A DNA stretch of 64,000 bases from contig NZ_JPGL01000028.1 of assembly GCF_000732615.1 (NCBI RefSeq), forward strand, positions 1 to 64,000. The letters are read 5' to 3'. A model generated the notes under the pieces. That model was not told where the DNA came from. It made no database searches and saw only the letters and a program-made list of their open reading frames with translations. Of the stretch, positions 27,612-36,396 are shown piece after piece (the stretch's first letter is position 1; each line of letters starts with the position of its first letter). This stretch comes from Burkholderia paludis. GTDB taxonomy: Bacteria > Pseudomonadota > Gammaproteobacteria > Burkholderiales > Burkholderiaceae. Position numbers and translations under genes: made by a program.

Positions 27612-28423
27612 GCACCACCTCCGTCCTGGTGCCAGAACGGCATCCCGACGACCGGCGTGCTCGCGTGCGCGGTCTCGCGCGTGTCCATCGGGCCGGCGAG
27701 ATACGCGGCGCGGCCGGCCTCGACGCCCTGCGCAAATGCGCGCGCCATGATCTCGGGGTGGGTGGCCTGCGAGACTGCCGTATTCAGCAGCACGCCGTCG
27801 AAACCCCACTCCATCACCTGGCACGCGTGCGACGGCACGCCGAGCCCCGCGTCGATGATCAGCGGCACGTCGGGCAGCCGCTCGCGCAGCACGCGCAGGC
27901 CGTACGGATTCACGACCCCCTTGCCCGTGCCGATCGGCGCGCCCCACGGCATCAGCGCCTCGCAGCCGACGTCGAGCAGGCGCCGGCCGATCACCAGATC
28001 CTCGGTGCAGTAAGGCAGCACCTTGAAACCGTCCTTGACCAGCAGCGTGGCGGCTTCGATCAGCCCGATCGGGTCGGGCTGCAGCGTGTAGTCGTCGCCG
28101 ATCAGTTCGAGCTTGATCCAGTCGGTGCCGAACACCTCCCGCGCCATGTGCGCGGTCGTCACGGCTTCGGCGACGGTCTGGCAGCCGGCCGTGTTCGGCA
28201 GCAACGGCACCGCGTGGCGCTTGAGCAGGTCGAAGAAACCGGCCTCCGCCGTGCCGCCCGTCATCTGGCGGCGCAGCGCGACCGTCACCATCCCGGGGCG
28301 CGACGCCTCGATCGAATCGGACAGCGACTGCAGCGACGGATAGCGCGACGTGCCGATCAGCACGCGGCTTGCGAAGGTTTCGCCGTACAGCGTCAGCGCG
28401 TCGGCGGAGAGGGGGGACGTCAT
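27608..28423 (-). CDS. thiG: Thiazole synthase
   Basis: This 271-residue TIM barrel builds the thiazole phosphate ring from DXP, dehydroglycine and ThiS thiocarboxylate. The Schiff-base lysine lies in DWIKLELIGDD; phosphate loops include VLIGTSRYPS, MPWGAPIGTGKG and DAGLGVPSHA. A short 3' extension (PVVGMPFWHQDGGGA) ends the protein. It follows thiS by 38 bp. Confidence 0.97.
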   Translation of the reverse strand: MTSPLSADALTLYGETFASRVLIGTSRYPSLQSLSDSIEASRPGMVTVALRRQMTGGTAEAGFFDLLKRHAVPLLPNTAGCQTVAEAVTTAHMAREVFGTDWIKLELIGDDYTLQPDPIGLIEAATLLVKDGFKVLPYCTEDLVIGRRLLDVGCEALMPWGAPIGTGKGVVNPYGLRVLRERLPDVPLIIDAGLGVPSHACQVMEWGFDGVLLNTAVSQATHPEIMARAFAQGVEAGRAAYLAGPMDTRETAHASTPVVGMPFWHQDGGGA

Positions 28424-28461
28424 GTCGTTTTCCTGGAAGAGCGGGGACGAACCGGCGGCGC

Positions 28462-28659
28462 TCAGCCGCCCGCGACGGGGTGCACCACGTCGAGCTTGTC
28501 GCCCGCCGCGAGCGCGCGCGCCGCATGCTGCGTGCGCGCGACGAAGTTGCCGTTCAGCGCGACCGCGTACGGCGGACGCGCGCCGTACGCGACGAGCGCG
28601 TCCGCCACCGTCGCGCCGTCGGGCAACGTCAGGGTCTGTTGGTTGATCTGGATATCCAT
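28462..28659 (-). CDS. thiS: ThiS sulfur carrier protein
   Basis: This 65-residue ubiquitin-like protein carries sulfur as a C-terminal thiocarboxylate for thiazole synthesis. The essential C-terminal Gly-Gly is present (HPVAGG). It lies between thiO and thiG in the standard order. The adenylating enzyme ThiF is not in the window. Confidence 0.95.
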   Translation of the reverse strand: MDIQINQQTLTLPDGATVADALVAYGARPPYAVALNGNFVARTQHAARALAAGDKLDVVHPVAGG

Positions 28660-28691
28660 GAGGCTTCGTCGGAATCGTGTGGCGGCGCGCG

Positions 28692-29828
28692 TCAGGCTGG
28701 CTGGCGCGCGTCGTCGCGGTGATGAAGGAGCGTCGGCCAGCGCGCGGCGTCGCGCCACGCGGCGAATGCGTCGGCGTCGCCGAACGCACCGCCGAGCGCG
28801 GCCTCGGCGAGCGCGGCCGCCGCGTGCGCGACTTCCGGCGCGATCATGAAGCCGTGCCGGTACAGGCCGTTGACGGCGAGCGTCGACGCGCCGTCCCAGA
28901 TCACCGCCGGGCGATGATCGGGCAGCGTCGGCCGGCACTGCGCATTGAGTTCGAGGATGCGCGCCTCGCCGAATGCCGGGTGCACGGAGAATGCCGCGCT
29001 CAGCAGTTCGAGCGCGGAGCGCACGCTGACGGGCGACATGTCCTCGCCCTCCACCTCGGTTGCGCCGATCACATAGAGATCGTCCTGCTTCGGCGCGATG
29101 TACAGCGGATAGCGCGGATGCAGCAGCCGCACGGGCCGCGTGAGCCCGATGCCGGGCGCATGCACGCGCGCGACTTCGCCGCGGATTCCGCGCAGCGCCG
29201 GCAGCGCGGGTTTCGCGCCGAGCCCGCGGCAATCGATCGTGAAATGCGCGGCGGGCAGGTGCGCGTCGTCGATCGCGACGTGCCAGTGCAGCTCGACGCC
29301 GCGCTCGGCAAGGCCGGCCGCGAGCGCCCGCAGCGCCTGCCGGTTGTCGAGCTGGCCTTCGCGCGGCAGCAGCAGGCCGCGCGCGAAGCGGCCGGCGAGC
29401 GCCGGCTCGGCCGCGTCGACTTGCGCGCCGGCGAGCGACACGAAGCCGCCGTCGAACAGGTCGGCCGGCGCGTTCGCGCGCACGCGCCGCTCGAACAGCG
29501 GCGCCTCCCCGCGGTCGGCGTGGTGCCAGACGACGAGCGTGCCGTGATGCTGGAAGAAGACGGGCTCGGGCAGTTCCGCGAGCCACTGCGGCCAGCGCGC
29601 GAGCGACGCGACGCCGAGCTCGGTGATCAGCAGCTCCGCGCTCGCCGCTTCCGCGAGCGGCGCGAGCATCGCGGCCGCGATCCACGCGGCCGACTGTTCG
29701 CCGTCCGGGCCGCCGCGTTCGTAGAGCGCGACGCGATGCCCGCCGCCCGCAAGCCGCCACGCGACCAGACGACCGACGAGGCCGCCGCCGAGCACCGCGA
29801 AATCGGGCCGGGAATCCAGGGCGTTCAT
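28692..29828 (-). CDS. thiO: Glycine oxidase ThiO
   Basis: This 378-residue FAD enzyme oxidises glycine to dehydroglycine for ThiG, the oxygen-dependent alternative to ThiH. The N-terminal dinucleotide fold is FAVLGGGLVGRLVAWRLAGG; other D-amino-acid-oxidase-like parts are YPLYIAPKQDDLYVIGATE and NGLYRHGFMIAPEVA. It is the first thi gene after the TPP riboswitch. The start at 29828 has GGAGG upstream and overlaps the end of a small leader ORF. Confidence 0.92.
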   Translation of the reverse strand: MNALDSRPDFAVLGGGLVGRLVAWRLAGGGHRVALYERGGPDGEQSAAWIAAAMLAPLAEAASAELLITELGVASLARWPQWLAELPEPVFFQHHGTLVVWHHADRGEAPLFERRVRANAPADLFDGGFVSLAGAQVDAAEPALAGRFARGLLLPREGQLDNRQALRALAAGLAERGVELHWHVAIDDAHLPAAHFTIDCRGLGAKPALPALRGIRGEVARVHAPGIGLTRPVRLLHPRYPLYIAPKQDDLYVIGATEVEGEDMSPVSVRSALELLSAAFSVHPAFGEARILELNAQCRPTLPDHRPAVIWDGASTLAVNGLYRHGFMIAPEVAHAAAALAEAALGGAFGDADAFAAWRDAARWPTLLHHRDDARQPA

Positions 29829-29947
29829 CGTGCGCCCTCCACGCGAGCGCGCGCGACGAACGTCGATACGCACGCGCCGCCGCGAGCGAACACGCCCGGC
29901 ATCGGGCCGGGAGACATGCAAAAGACTGAAGATTGTGCGGTCATCAT
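29825..29947 (-). CDS. Candidate leader ORF coupled to thiO
   Basis: A frame of about 40 codons (MMTAQSSVFCMSPGPMPGVF...) begins at 29947/29944 behind a GGAAGG ribosome-binding site and ends in a TGA overlapping the thiO ATG. A perfect hairpin (ACGCGC/GCGCGT, 29958-29972) sits just upstream of that ribosome-binding site. I do not recognise the peptide. The arrangement would couple thiO translation to this ORF. Chance is possible in GC-rich DNA. Confidence 0.3.
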   Translation of the reverse strand: MMTAQSSVFCMSPGPMPGVFARGGACVSTFVARARVEGAR

Positions 29948-30061
29948 TCCTTCCGTAACGCGCAATGCGCGTACCCAAAAGGACGAAACCGGCAGCATAG
30001 GCCGGCCGGGCGGGACTCGGGCGCTGACCATGTGGGATGGCAGCCAGCGCGGCCCGGCGGG
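29948..30061 (-). other. Long thi leader between riboswitch and leader ORF
   Basis: About 110 nt separate the aptamer from the leader-ORF ribosome-binding site. The stretch is GC-rich with several possible stems, including the ACGCGC/GCGCGT hairpin at 29958-29972. It probably contains the expression platform, but I cannot fold it reliably by eye. Confidence 0.4.
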
Positions 30062-30141
30062 ATCAGAAACTTCCCTCGCCGGTATTACCCGGATCGGGTG
30101 CGAAGGGTCTTTCTCAGCCTCGCCGCGCTACCCGGAACATC
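30062..30141 (-). promoter_or_regulatory. TPP riboswitch (THI element)
   Basis: The minus strand contains the conserved TPP aptamer pieces in order: GGCTGAGAAAGACCC, then ACCCGATCCGGGTAATACCG, then GCGAGGGAAG. The last two correspond to the pyrophosphate and J4/5 regions of the thiM/tenA aptamers. It lies about 235 nt upstream of thiO. Binding of TPP should lower expression of thiOSGE. No T-rich terminator follows it, so control by ribosome access or Rho seems more likely. Confidence 0.93.
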
Positions 30142-30182
30142 TGCCGGCCGCGCCACGAAGCACCCCTGTTTCGTCGTCGGCC

Positions 30183-30212
30183 ATTAGACCATAAAAGCGG
30201 AAAGCGCCGCAA
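30183..30212 (-). promoter_or_regulatory. Candidate sigma70 promoter of the thi operon
   Basis: The minus strand shows TTGCGG, an 18-bp spacer and TCTAAT, about 40 bp upstream of the aptamer. The position suits a transcript that includes the riboswitch. Confidence 0.45.
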
Positions 30213-30447
30213 ACTGTCCCCCTTGCGGCAAATTCGCCGCCGCGCCGCGCCGCTCTGGCACAATGCCCGCAGGCCGGCCGCGCAAGCGGCCGGTTGCCGC
30301 GTCACCGCCGGCCCTTAAGTGCCGTTTAAGACGCGCGGGCGACCATCCGGACACCCGCCGTCAGTCGGCGCCGCGTCCCGGCATGCCGTATCGCGGCGCG
30401 CGCCCGGCTTCGCCCGGCCCGCGCGCCGGCTACTCATCAGGAAGCAC
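30213..30447 (+). other. Gene-free upstream region of the ABC transporter
   Basis: This GC-rich stretch must hold the promoter of the rightward ABC transporter/SDR genes. A CACAAT hexamer at 30259-30264 could be a -10, but the -35 match is poor. Nothing else is visible. Confidence 0.3.
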
Positions 30448-32217
30448 ATGACCCAATCGATCGATCCCGTCCGCTCCGCCTCCGACGCGCCGCAGGACGA
30501 GCGCCCGATATCCGCGTGGAGCCTCATCAAGCCCTACTGGATATCGTCCGAATGGAAAATCGCGTGGGGCCTGATGGTCGCGATCATCGCGATCAACCTC
30601 TGCGTGGTCTGGATCAACGTCCGGCTGAACAAGTGGAACGCGGAGTTCTACAACGCGCTGCAGTCGAAGGACGTCCACGACTTCCCGAACCTGCTGATGC
30701 AGTTCTCGGCGCTCGCATTCGCCTTCATCATCCTCGCCGTGTACGGCCGCTACCTGCGGCAGATGCTCGGCTTCCGCTGGCGCCAGTGGCTCACCGACCG
30801 CTTCCTCGGCCAGTGGCTCGGCGATCGCGCGTTCTACCGGATCGAGCGCGACCGGCTCGCCGACAACCCCGACCAGCGGATCACCGACGATCTCCAGTCG
30901 TTCGCGACGACCACGCTCGCGCTGTCGCTCGACCTGCTGTCGACGGTCGTCACGCTCGTGTCGTTCATCACGATCCTGTGGTCGCTCGCCGGCGCGCTGA
31001 CGTTCACGCTCGGCGCGACGCCGATCTCGATTCCGGGCTACATGGTATGGGCGGCCGCGCTGTACGCGGTGGTCGGCTCGCTGATCATCCAGAAGGTCGG
31101 CCATCCGCTCGTGTCGATCAACTACCAGCAGCAGCGCGTCGAGGCCGATTTCCGCTTCGGGCTGATCCGCGTGCGCGAAAACGCCGAGCAGATCGCGTTC
31201 TACGACGGCGAGAAAACCGAGACCGGCAACGCGCAAAACCTCTTCATGCGCATCCGCGACAACTGGTGGCGCGTGATGAAGTACACGAAACGGCTCACGT
31301 TCGTGCTGAGCTTCTACGGGCAGATCGCGATCATCTTCCCGCTCGTCGTCGCCGCGCCGCGCTACTTCGCCGGTGCGTTCTCGTTCGGCGTGCTGATGCA
31401 GATCTCGTCCGCGTTCGGCACCGTCAGCGATTCGTTCTCGTGGTTCATCAACAGCTACTCGACCCTCGTGGAATGGCGCGCCACCGTCAACCGTCTGCGC
31501 GAATTCAAGCGCGTGATGGGCACGTCGCACCTGAGGGAAAGCCTGTCGCCCGCGACCGAGCACGGCGGCATCAACCTGCACTACGTCGACGCCGCGAAGC
31601 TGTCGACGTCGTCGCTGAAGCTCGCGCTGCCGAACGGCAACGCGCTCGCGAACATCGGCAGCGTCACGATCGAGCCCGGCTCGCGCTGGCTCGTGATCGG
31701 CAAATCGGGTTCCGGCAAGAGCACGTTCATGCGCGCGCTCGCGGGCCTGTGGCCGTTCGGCGACGGCGCGATCGACGCGCCAGTCGGCGCGCGGATGATG
31801 TTCGTGCCGCAGACGAGCTACCTGCCGATCGGCACGCTGAAGGCCGCGCTCACCTACCCGGCGACGCCCGACGCATTCAGCGACGAAGCCTGCCGCGACG
31901 CACTGCGCGCGTGCCGCCTCGAGGATTACGTCGAGCGCCTCGACGAGTCCGCCCACTGGACCCGCGTGCTGTCGCCGGGCGAGCAGCAGCGTCTTGCCGG
32001 CGCGCGCGTGCTGCTGCACAAGCCCGACTTCCTGTTCCTCGACGAAGCCACCAGCGCGCTCGACGCCGACAACGAAGCCCGCCTCTACCACCTGTTCGCC
32101 GAGCGGCTGCCCAGGGCCGCGATCGTCAGCATCGCGCACCGCGAATCGCTGGCCGCGTTCCACGGCGGCACGATCAACGTCGAACGCATCAACGACGACG
32201 ACAAGGTCGCCGCGTGA
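30448..32217 (+). CDS. ABC transporter, fused permease/ATPase (YddA/SbmA-BacA-like)
   Basis: This 589-residue half-transporter has a ~340-residue SbmA/BacA-like membrane domain (LNKWNAEFYNALQSKDVHDF; FRWRQWLTDRFLGQWL) and a C-terminal ATPase. Walker A is GKSGSGKST, the signature is LSPGEQQRLAGARVLL and Walker B is FLFLDEATSALD. Relatives transport peptides, fatty acyl-CoA or vitamin B12; the substrate here is unknown. The ATG at 30448 follows AGGAAG; a further-upstream in-frame start adds 43 Arg-rich residues and is unlikely. The stop overlaps the SDR start (GTGA). Confidence 0.88.
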   Translation: MTQSIDPVRSASDAPQDERPISAWSLIKPYWISSEWKIAWGLMVAIIAINLCVVWINVRLNKWNAEFYNALQSKDVHDFPNLLMQFSALAFAFIILAVYGRYLRQMLGFRWRQWLTDRFLGQWLGDRAFYRIERDRLADNPDQRITDDLQSFATTTLALSLDLLSTVVTLVSFITILWSLAGALTFTLGATPISIPGYMVWAAALYAVVGSLIIQKVGHPLVSINYQQQRVEADFRFGLIRVRENAEQIAFYDGEKTETGNAQNLFMRIRDNWWRVMKYTKRLTFVLSFYGQIAIIFPLVVAAPRYFAGAFSFGVLMQISSAFGTVSDSFSWFINSYSTLVEWRATVNRLREFKRVMGTSHLRESLSPATEHGGINLHYVDAAKLSTSSLKLALPNGNALANIGSVTIEPGSRWLVIGKSGSGKSTFMRALAGLWPFGDGAIDAPVGARMMFVPQTSYLPIGTLKAALTYPATPDAFSDEACRDALRACRLEDYVERLDESAHWTRVLSPGEQQRLAGARVLLHKPDFLFLDEATSALDADNEARLYHLFAERLPRAAIVSIAHRESLAAFHGGTINVERINDDDKVAA

Positions 32218-32990
32218 GCGCACGCGCCGCGCCCCCCGTGCGGATCGCGCTGATCACCGGCGCCGGCTCGGGGATCGGCGCGGCGCTCGCGCGACGGCTC
32301 GCGGCGCCCGGCGTCGCGCTTGCGCTGCATGCGCGCGGCGCGGACGATGCCGCACGGGCCCGGCTCGCCGAAGTCGAGCGCGCGTGCACGGCGGCCGGCG
32401 CGGCATGCATCGCGCTTACCGGCGATCTCGCCGAGCCGGGCGTCGCCGCCTCGCTCGTCGACGCCGCCGCCGCCCGCTTCGGCGGGCTCGATCATCTCGT
32501 CGCCAACGCGGGCTTCGCCGCACGGCAGACCTTTTCCAGCCTTGCCGCCGACACGCTCGCGTCCGCGTTCGCGGCCATGCCCGGCGCGTTTTCCGCGCTC
32601 GCGGGCCGTGCGCGGCCGCTGCTCGAAGCGTCGGTCGCGCCGCGGATCGTCGCGGTCAGCTCGTTCGTCGCGCACCGCTATCGCGCCGATGCGCCGTTCG
32701 CGGCCACCGCCGCCGCAAAGGCCGCGCTCGAGTCGCTCGTGCGCTCCGCGGCCGCCGAATTCGCCGGGCACGGCATCACCGTCAACGCGGTCGCACCGGG
32801 TTTCACGCGCAAGGACCACGGGCCGAGCGCCGGCAACGCCGCCGCGTGGGCGCAGGCCGAACAGGCGACGCCGCTCGGCCGGATCGCCGAGCCCGACGAC
32901 GTCGCCGCGCTGATCGCGTTCCTGCTGTCGGACGCCGCGCGGCAGATCACCGGTCAGATCGTCCACGTCGACGGCGGCCTGACGCTCTGA
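32214..32990 (+). CDS. SDR-family oxidoreductase lacking the catalytic tyrosine
   Basis: This 258-residue Rossmann protein has the cofactor loop TGAGSGIG (15-22), LVANAG (95-100), a serine pair (149-150) and the typical C-terminus GQIVHVDGGLTL. In the YxxxK motif, the tyrosine position is Thr165 (AATAAAKAAL) while Lys169 is kept. The usual proton donor is therefore missing, so the protein may have altered chemistry or a non-catalytic role. The start is GTG at 32214 overlapping the ABC gene stop, which suggests a functional link to that transporter. Confidence 0.88.
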   Translation: MSARAAPPVRIALITGAGSGIGAALARRLAAPGVALALHARGADDAARARLAEVERACTAAGAACIALTGDLAEPGVAASLVDAAAARFGGLDHLVANAGFAARQTFSSLAADTLASAFAAMPGAFSALAGRARPLLEASVAPRIVAVSSFVAHRYRADAPFAATAAAKAALESLVRSAAAEFAGHGITVNAVAPGFTRKDHGPSAGNAAAWAQAEQATPLGRIAEPDDVAALIAFLLSDAARQITGQIVHVDGGLTL

Positions 32991-33124
32991 CGCGGCGCCG
33001 CCCGCCCCCGCTCCTCATATTCCCGGGCGAATCCGCATCGGCTTTTTGGCCAGCGGCCTCGCGACCGTAAAATGACTGCCGCACGGCGGCGCGCCAGGGG
33101 ACGAGACAAGAGGGGGCAGCAAGC

Positions 33125-34387
33125 ATGCAGGCATTCCAGTGGTTCACCGAATTGTCGACGCGCGAGCGCCGGACGCTGTTTGCCGGATTCGGCGGCTACG
33201 CGGTCGATGCGTTCGACTTCATGATCTACTCGTTCCTGATTCCGACGCTGATCGCCGCCTGGGGCATGACGAAGAGCGAGGCCGGGATGATCGCGACGAG
33301 CTCGCTGATCTCGTCCGCCATCGGCGGCTGGGTCGCCGGGATCCTCGCCGACCGCTACGGCCGCGTGCGCGTGCTGCAGTGGACGATCGCGACGTTCGCG
33401 CTATTCACCTGCCTGTCCGGCTTCACGCATTCGTTCTGGCAGCTCCTCGCGACGCGCACGCTGCAGGGGTTCGGCTTCGGCGGCGAATGGTCGGTCGTGA
33501 CGATCATGATGGCCGAGACGATCCGCTCGCCCGAGCATCGCGCGAAGGCCGTCGGCACCGTGCAGAGCAGCTGGTCGTTCGGCTGGGCCGCGGCCGCGAT
33601 CCTGTACTGGGCGTTCTTCGCGCTGCTGCCCGAGCAGGTCGCGTGGCGCGCATGCTTCTGGATCGGCATCGCACCCGCGCTGTGGATCCTCTACATCCGC
33701 CGCAACGTGACGGACCCCGACATCTACACGGCCACCCGCCGCGCGCGCGACGAAGGCCGCGTATCGGGCCACTTCCTCGAGATCTTCTCGCCGCCGCACC
33801 TGCGCGCGACGCTGTTCGGCAGCGCGCTGTGCACCGGGATGCTCGGCGGCTACTACGCGATCACGACGTGGCTGCCCACCTACCTCAAGACCGTCCGGCA
33901 CCTGTCGGTGTTCAATACCAGCAGCTATCTCGTCGTGCTGATCGTCGGCTCGTTCGTCGGCTACGTGGTCGGCGCGATCCTGTCCGACCGGCTCGGCCGC
34001 CGTGCATCGTTCATCCTGTTCGCGATCGGCTCGTTCTCGCTCGGCATGACGTACACGATGCTCCCGATCACCGATACCGCGATGCTGCTGCTCGGCTTCC
34101 CGCTCGGCATCGTCGTGCAGGGGATCTTCGCGGGCGTAGGCGCCTATCTGTCCGAACTGTATCCGGGCCCGATCCGCGGTTCGGGCCAGGGCTTCTGCTA
34201 CAACCTCGGCCGCGGGCTCGGCTCGTTCTTCCCGATCCTCGTGGGCTCGCTGTCGCAATCGATGTCGCTCGTGAAGGCGATCGGCCTCGTCGCGGGGGGC
34301 GGCTACCTGCTCGTGATCGTCGCCGCGCTCGTGCTGCCGGAAACGCGCGGCAAGTCGCTCGCCGACGCGCCGGCCGTCGCGTCGTGA
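33125..34387 (+). CDS. MFS transporter, metabolite:H+ symporter type
   Basis: This 420-residue protein has 12 predicted helices and the MFS signature GILADRYGRVRVL between helices 2 and 3, with the second copy LSDRLGRRASF. Helix 1 carries DAFDFMIYSFLIP, as in the sialic-acid and aromatic-acid symporter groups. The substrate cannot be read from sequence. It is 134 bp after the SDR and 25 bp before a D-amino-acid dehydrogenase gene, so import of a substrate oxidised by that enzyme is plausible. Confidence 0.88.
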   Translation: MQAFQWFTELSTRERRTLFAGFGGYAVDAFDFMIYSFLIPTLIAAWGMTKSEAGMIATSSLISSAIGGWVAGILADRYGRVRVLQWTIATFALFTCLSGFTHSFWQLLATRTLQGFGFGGEWSVVTIMMAETIRSPEHRAKAVGTVQSSWSFGWAAAAILYWAFFALLPEQVAWRACFWIGIAPALWILYIRRNVTDPDIYTATRRARDEGRVSGHFLEIFSPPHLRATLFGSALCTGMLGGYYAITTWLPTYLKTVRHLSVFNTSSYLVVLIVGSFVGYVVGAILSDRLGRRASFILFAIGSFSLGMTYTMLPITDTAMLLLGFPLGIVVQGIFAGVGAYLSELYPGPIRGSGQGFCYNLGRGLGSFFPILVGSLSQSMSLVKAIGLVAGGGYLLVIVAALVLPETRGKSLADAPAVAS

Positions 34388-34412
34388 ACGCCCGCGTCGC
34401 TCCGGACACCGC

Positions 34413-35747
34413 ATGCACGTGATCGTTCTCGGCGCCGGCGTGATCGGCGTCACCACCGCCTGGCATCTGCGCGAAGCAGGCTGCGACGTTACCGTGATCG
34501 AACGCGAGGCCGACGTCGCACAGGCGACGAGCTTCGGCAACGCGGGCGTGATCGCGCCCGGCTACGTGACGCCGTGGGCCGCGCCCGGGATGCCCGGCAA
34601 GATCCTCAAGTACCTGTTCAGGCCCGCTTCGCCGCTGATCTTCCGGCCGACGCTCGACGCCGCGCAGTGGCGCTGGATCGCGCGCTGGCTGCGCGAATGC
34701 GAATTCGAGCGGTTCCGCGTGAACAAGCAGCGGATGCAGCGCATCGCGTATTACAGCCGCGCGTGCCTGCACGCGTTTCGCGACCGGCATCCGTTCGACT
34801 ACGGCGCGAGCCGCGGCTACCTGCAACTGCTGCGCGGCGCGTTCGACGTCGAGATGGCGCAGCCCGCGCTGAACGTGCTGCGCGACGCCGGCATCGCGTT
34901 CCGTGAACTCGACGCGGCCGGCTGCGCGGCGGTCGAACCGGGCTTGGGCTGGGCGCGGCAGGCGCCCGTCGGCGGCATCTACCTGCCCGACGACGAAGCC
35001 GGCGATTGCGCACGCTTTACACGGGAACTGCGGACGCTGTGCGAAGCGAACGGCGTGACGTTCCGCTTTCGCACTGAAGTGCAGGCGCTCGATGTTGCAG
35101 CAGGCCAGGTGCGCGGCATGAGGATCGTCGGTAACGACGACGAGGATGGCGATACGCTGGGTCGGGCCCGTCCGGATCCGCGCGCATCGAGCGCCGAAGG
35201 CAAGCAACGCGACACGCGGCTCGTCGCCGACGCGATCGTCGTTGCGCTCGGCGTCGACAGTGCCGGCCTGTTGCGGCCGCACGGCATCGACGTGCCGCTG
35301 TATCCGGTGAAGGGTTACTCGGCGACGCTCACGGTCGTCGACGACGAAAAGGCGCCGCGCGCCGCACTGATGGACGAATCGCTGAAGACGGCGATCACGC
35401 GATTCGGCCCGACGCTGCGCGTCGCGGGTACGGCGGAACTCGGCAACCGCCACGCGACGCTGCGCCGGCAGGCGCTCGACACGCTGATGAAGGTGCTCGA
35501 CGACTGGTTCCCGCATGCGGCCGATCGCGCGTCGGCGCGCTTCTGGGCCGGCCGCCGGCCGATGACGCCCGACGGGCCGCCGCTGCTCGGCGCGAGCGGG
35601 ATCGACGGGCTCTGGCTCAACGTCGGCCACGGCTCGACAGGCTGGGCGATGTCGATGGGTTCGGGCAAGGTGCTGGCGGATCTCGTCACGGGGCGCACGC
35701 CGGAAATCGACCTGTCGGGCCTCACGCTCACACGCTACGGCCGGTAG
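34413..35747 (+). CDS. D-amino-acid dehydrogenase (DadA-like)
   Basis: This 444-residue FAD enzyme oxidises D-amino acids to keto acids, passing electrons to the respiratory chain. The FAD motif is VIVLGAGVIGVTTAWHLREA; SFGNAGVIAPGYVTPWAAPG and the C-terminal NVGHGSTGWAMSMGSGKVLA are DadA hallmarks. Residues ~240-268 are a polar insertion (DDEDGDTLGR...) not present in typical DadA, placed just before VADAIVVALG. It follows the MFS gene closely and is probably co-transcribed. A paralogue rather than the main catabolic dadA is possible, since no alanine racemase is adjacent. Confidence 0.88.
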   Translation: MHVIVLGAGVIGVTTAWHLREAGCDVTVIEREADVAQATSFGNAGVIAPGYVTPWAAPGMPGKILKYLFRPASPLIFRPTLDAAQWRWIARWLRECEFERFRVNKQRMQRIAYYSRACLHAFRDRHPFDYGASRGYLQLLRGAFDVEMAQPALNVLRDAGIAFRELDAAGCAAVEPGLGWARQAPVGGIYLPDDEAGDCARFTRELRTLCEANGVTFRFRTEVQALDVAAGQVRGMRIVGNDDEDGDTLGRARPDPRASSAEGKQRDTRLVADAIVVALGVDSAGLLRPHGIDVPLYPVKGYSATLTVVDDEKAPRAALMDESLKTAITRFGPTLRVAGTAELGNRHATLRRQALDTLMKVLDDWFPHAADRASARFWAGRRPMTPDGPPLLGASGIDGLWLNVGHGSTGWAMSMGSGKVLADLVTGRTPEIDLSGLTLTRYGR

Positions 35748-35829
35748 GCCGTACGCCGCCAACGCCGTCTGCGACGTGCCGGCGCGATACGCGCGGCGCC
35801 CGGCCATCGCGATGCGGCGCGCGCGCCGC

Positions 35830-36396
35830 TCACCGCGCCGCCGGGTCGTCCGCCGGGCCGATCGGCGCCGACACGATCGGCCGATGCGACACACCCTCTT
35901 GCGACAGCCGGCTTTCAAACAGCGTCAGCGCTTCGATGCGTACCGCGACCGGTCGCCCGGTCGCACCGCCGTGCGCGGGCTGGCCGACCGCGTCGCACGG
36001 CAGCCGCGCGAGCGTCACGTGCGGCCGGAACGGCCGCCGGTCGGCCGGTACGCCGAGTTCGTCCAGCAGCGCTCCCAGCTCGACGTTCAGCGCCACGCAT
36101 GCGGGTTCGGCCGCGAGCTCCGCGACGATCAGCCTCGCGCGCGGCAGGCTCGGCCACCACGCAATCCGCTCGACCGGCAGCACCGGCAGCGCGTAGGCAG
36201 CCGCAAGCGCGGGCAGGCGCGCGGCCAGCGCATCGCAACGATCCCGCTCGATCGCGCCGATGAATGCGAGCGTCATATGCAACTGCGCGGGCGGCGTGCG
36301 CCGCGCCCCGCGGGTGACCGGCAACGCGTGCAGCGCGTCGCGCGAGGCCGCATCGGGCATCAGCGCGACGAACGCACGGAGCCGGTCGCCGTTCAC
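35830..36396 (-). CDS. thpR: RNA 2',3'-cyclic phosphodiesterase (ThpR/LigT)
   Basis: This 188-residue 2H phosphoesterase has both HxTx motifs (HMTLAFIG and HVTLARL). Family members hydrolyse 2',3'-cyclic RNA ends or ligate tRNA halves in vitro. It begins with a GTG at 36396 overlapping the agcS stop (GTGA). The functional connection to the symporter is unclear. Confidence 0.9.
   Translation of the reverse strand: MNGDRLRAFVALMPDAASRDALHALPVTRGARRTPPAQLHMTLAFIGAIERDRCDALAARLPALAAAYALPVLPVERIAWWPSLPRARLIVAELAAEPACVALNVELGALLDELGVPADRRPFRPHVTLARLPCDAVGQPAHGGATGRPVAVRIEALTLFESRLSQEGVSHRPIVSAPIGPADDPAAR

Noticed and set aside
30516..32213. N-terminal extension of the SDR frame through the ABC transporter gene
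   Set aside because: The frame stays open by chance; the extension is Arg-rich nonsense, and a GTG overlapping the ABC stop gives a normal-length SDR.
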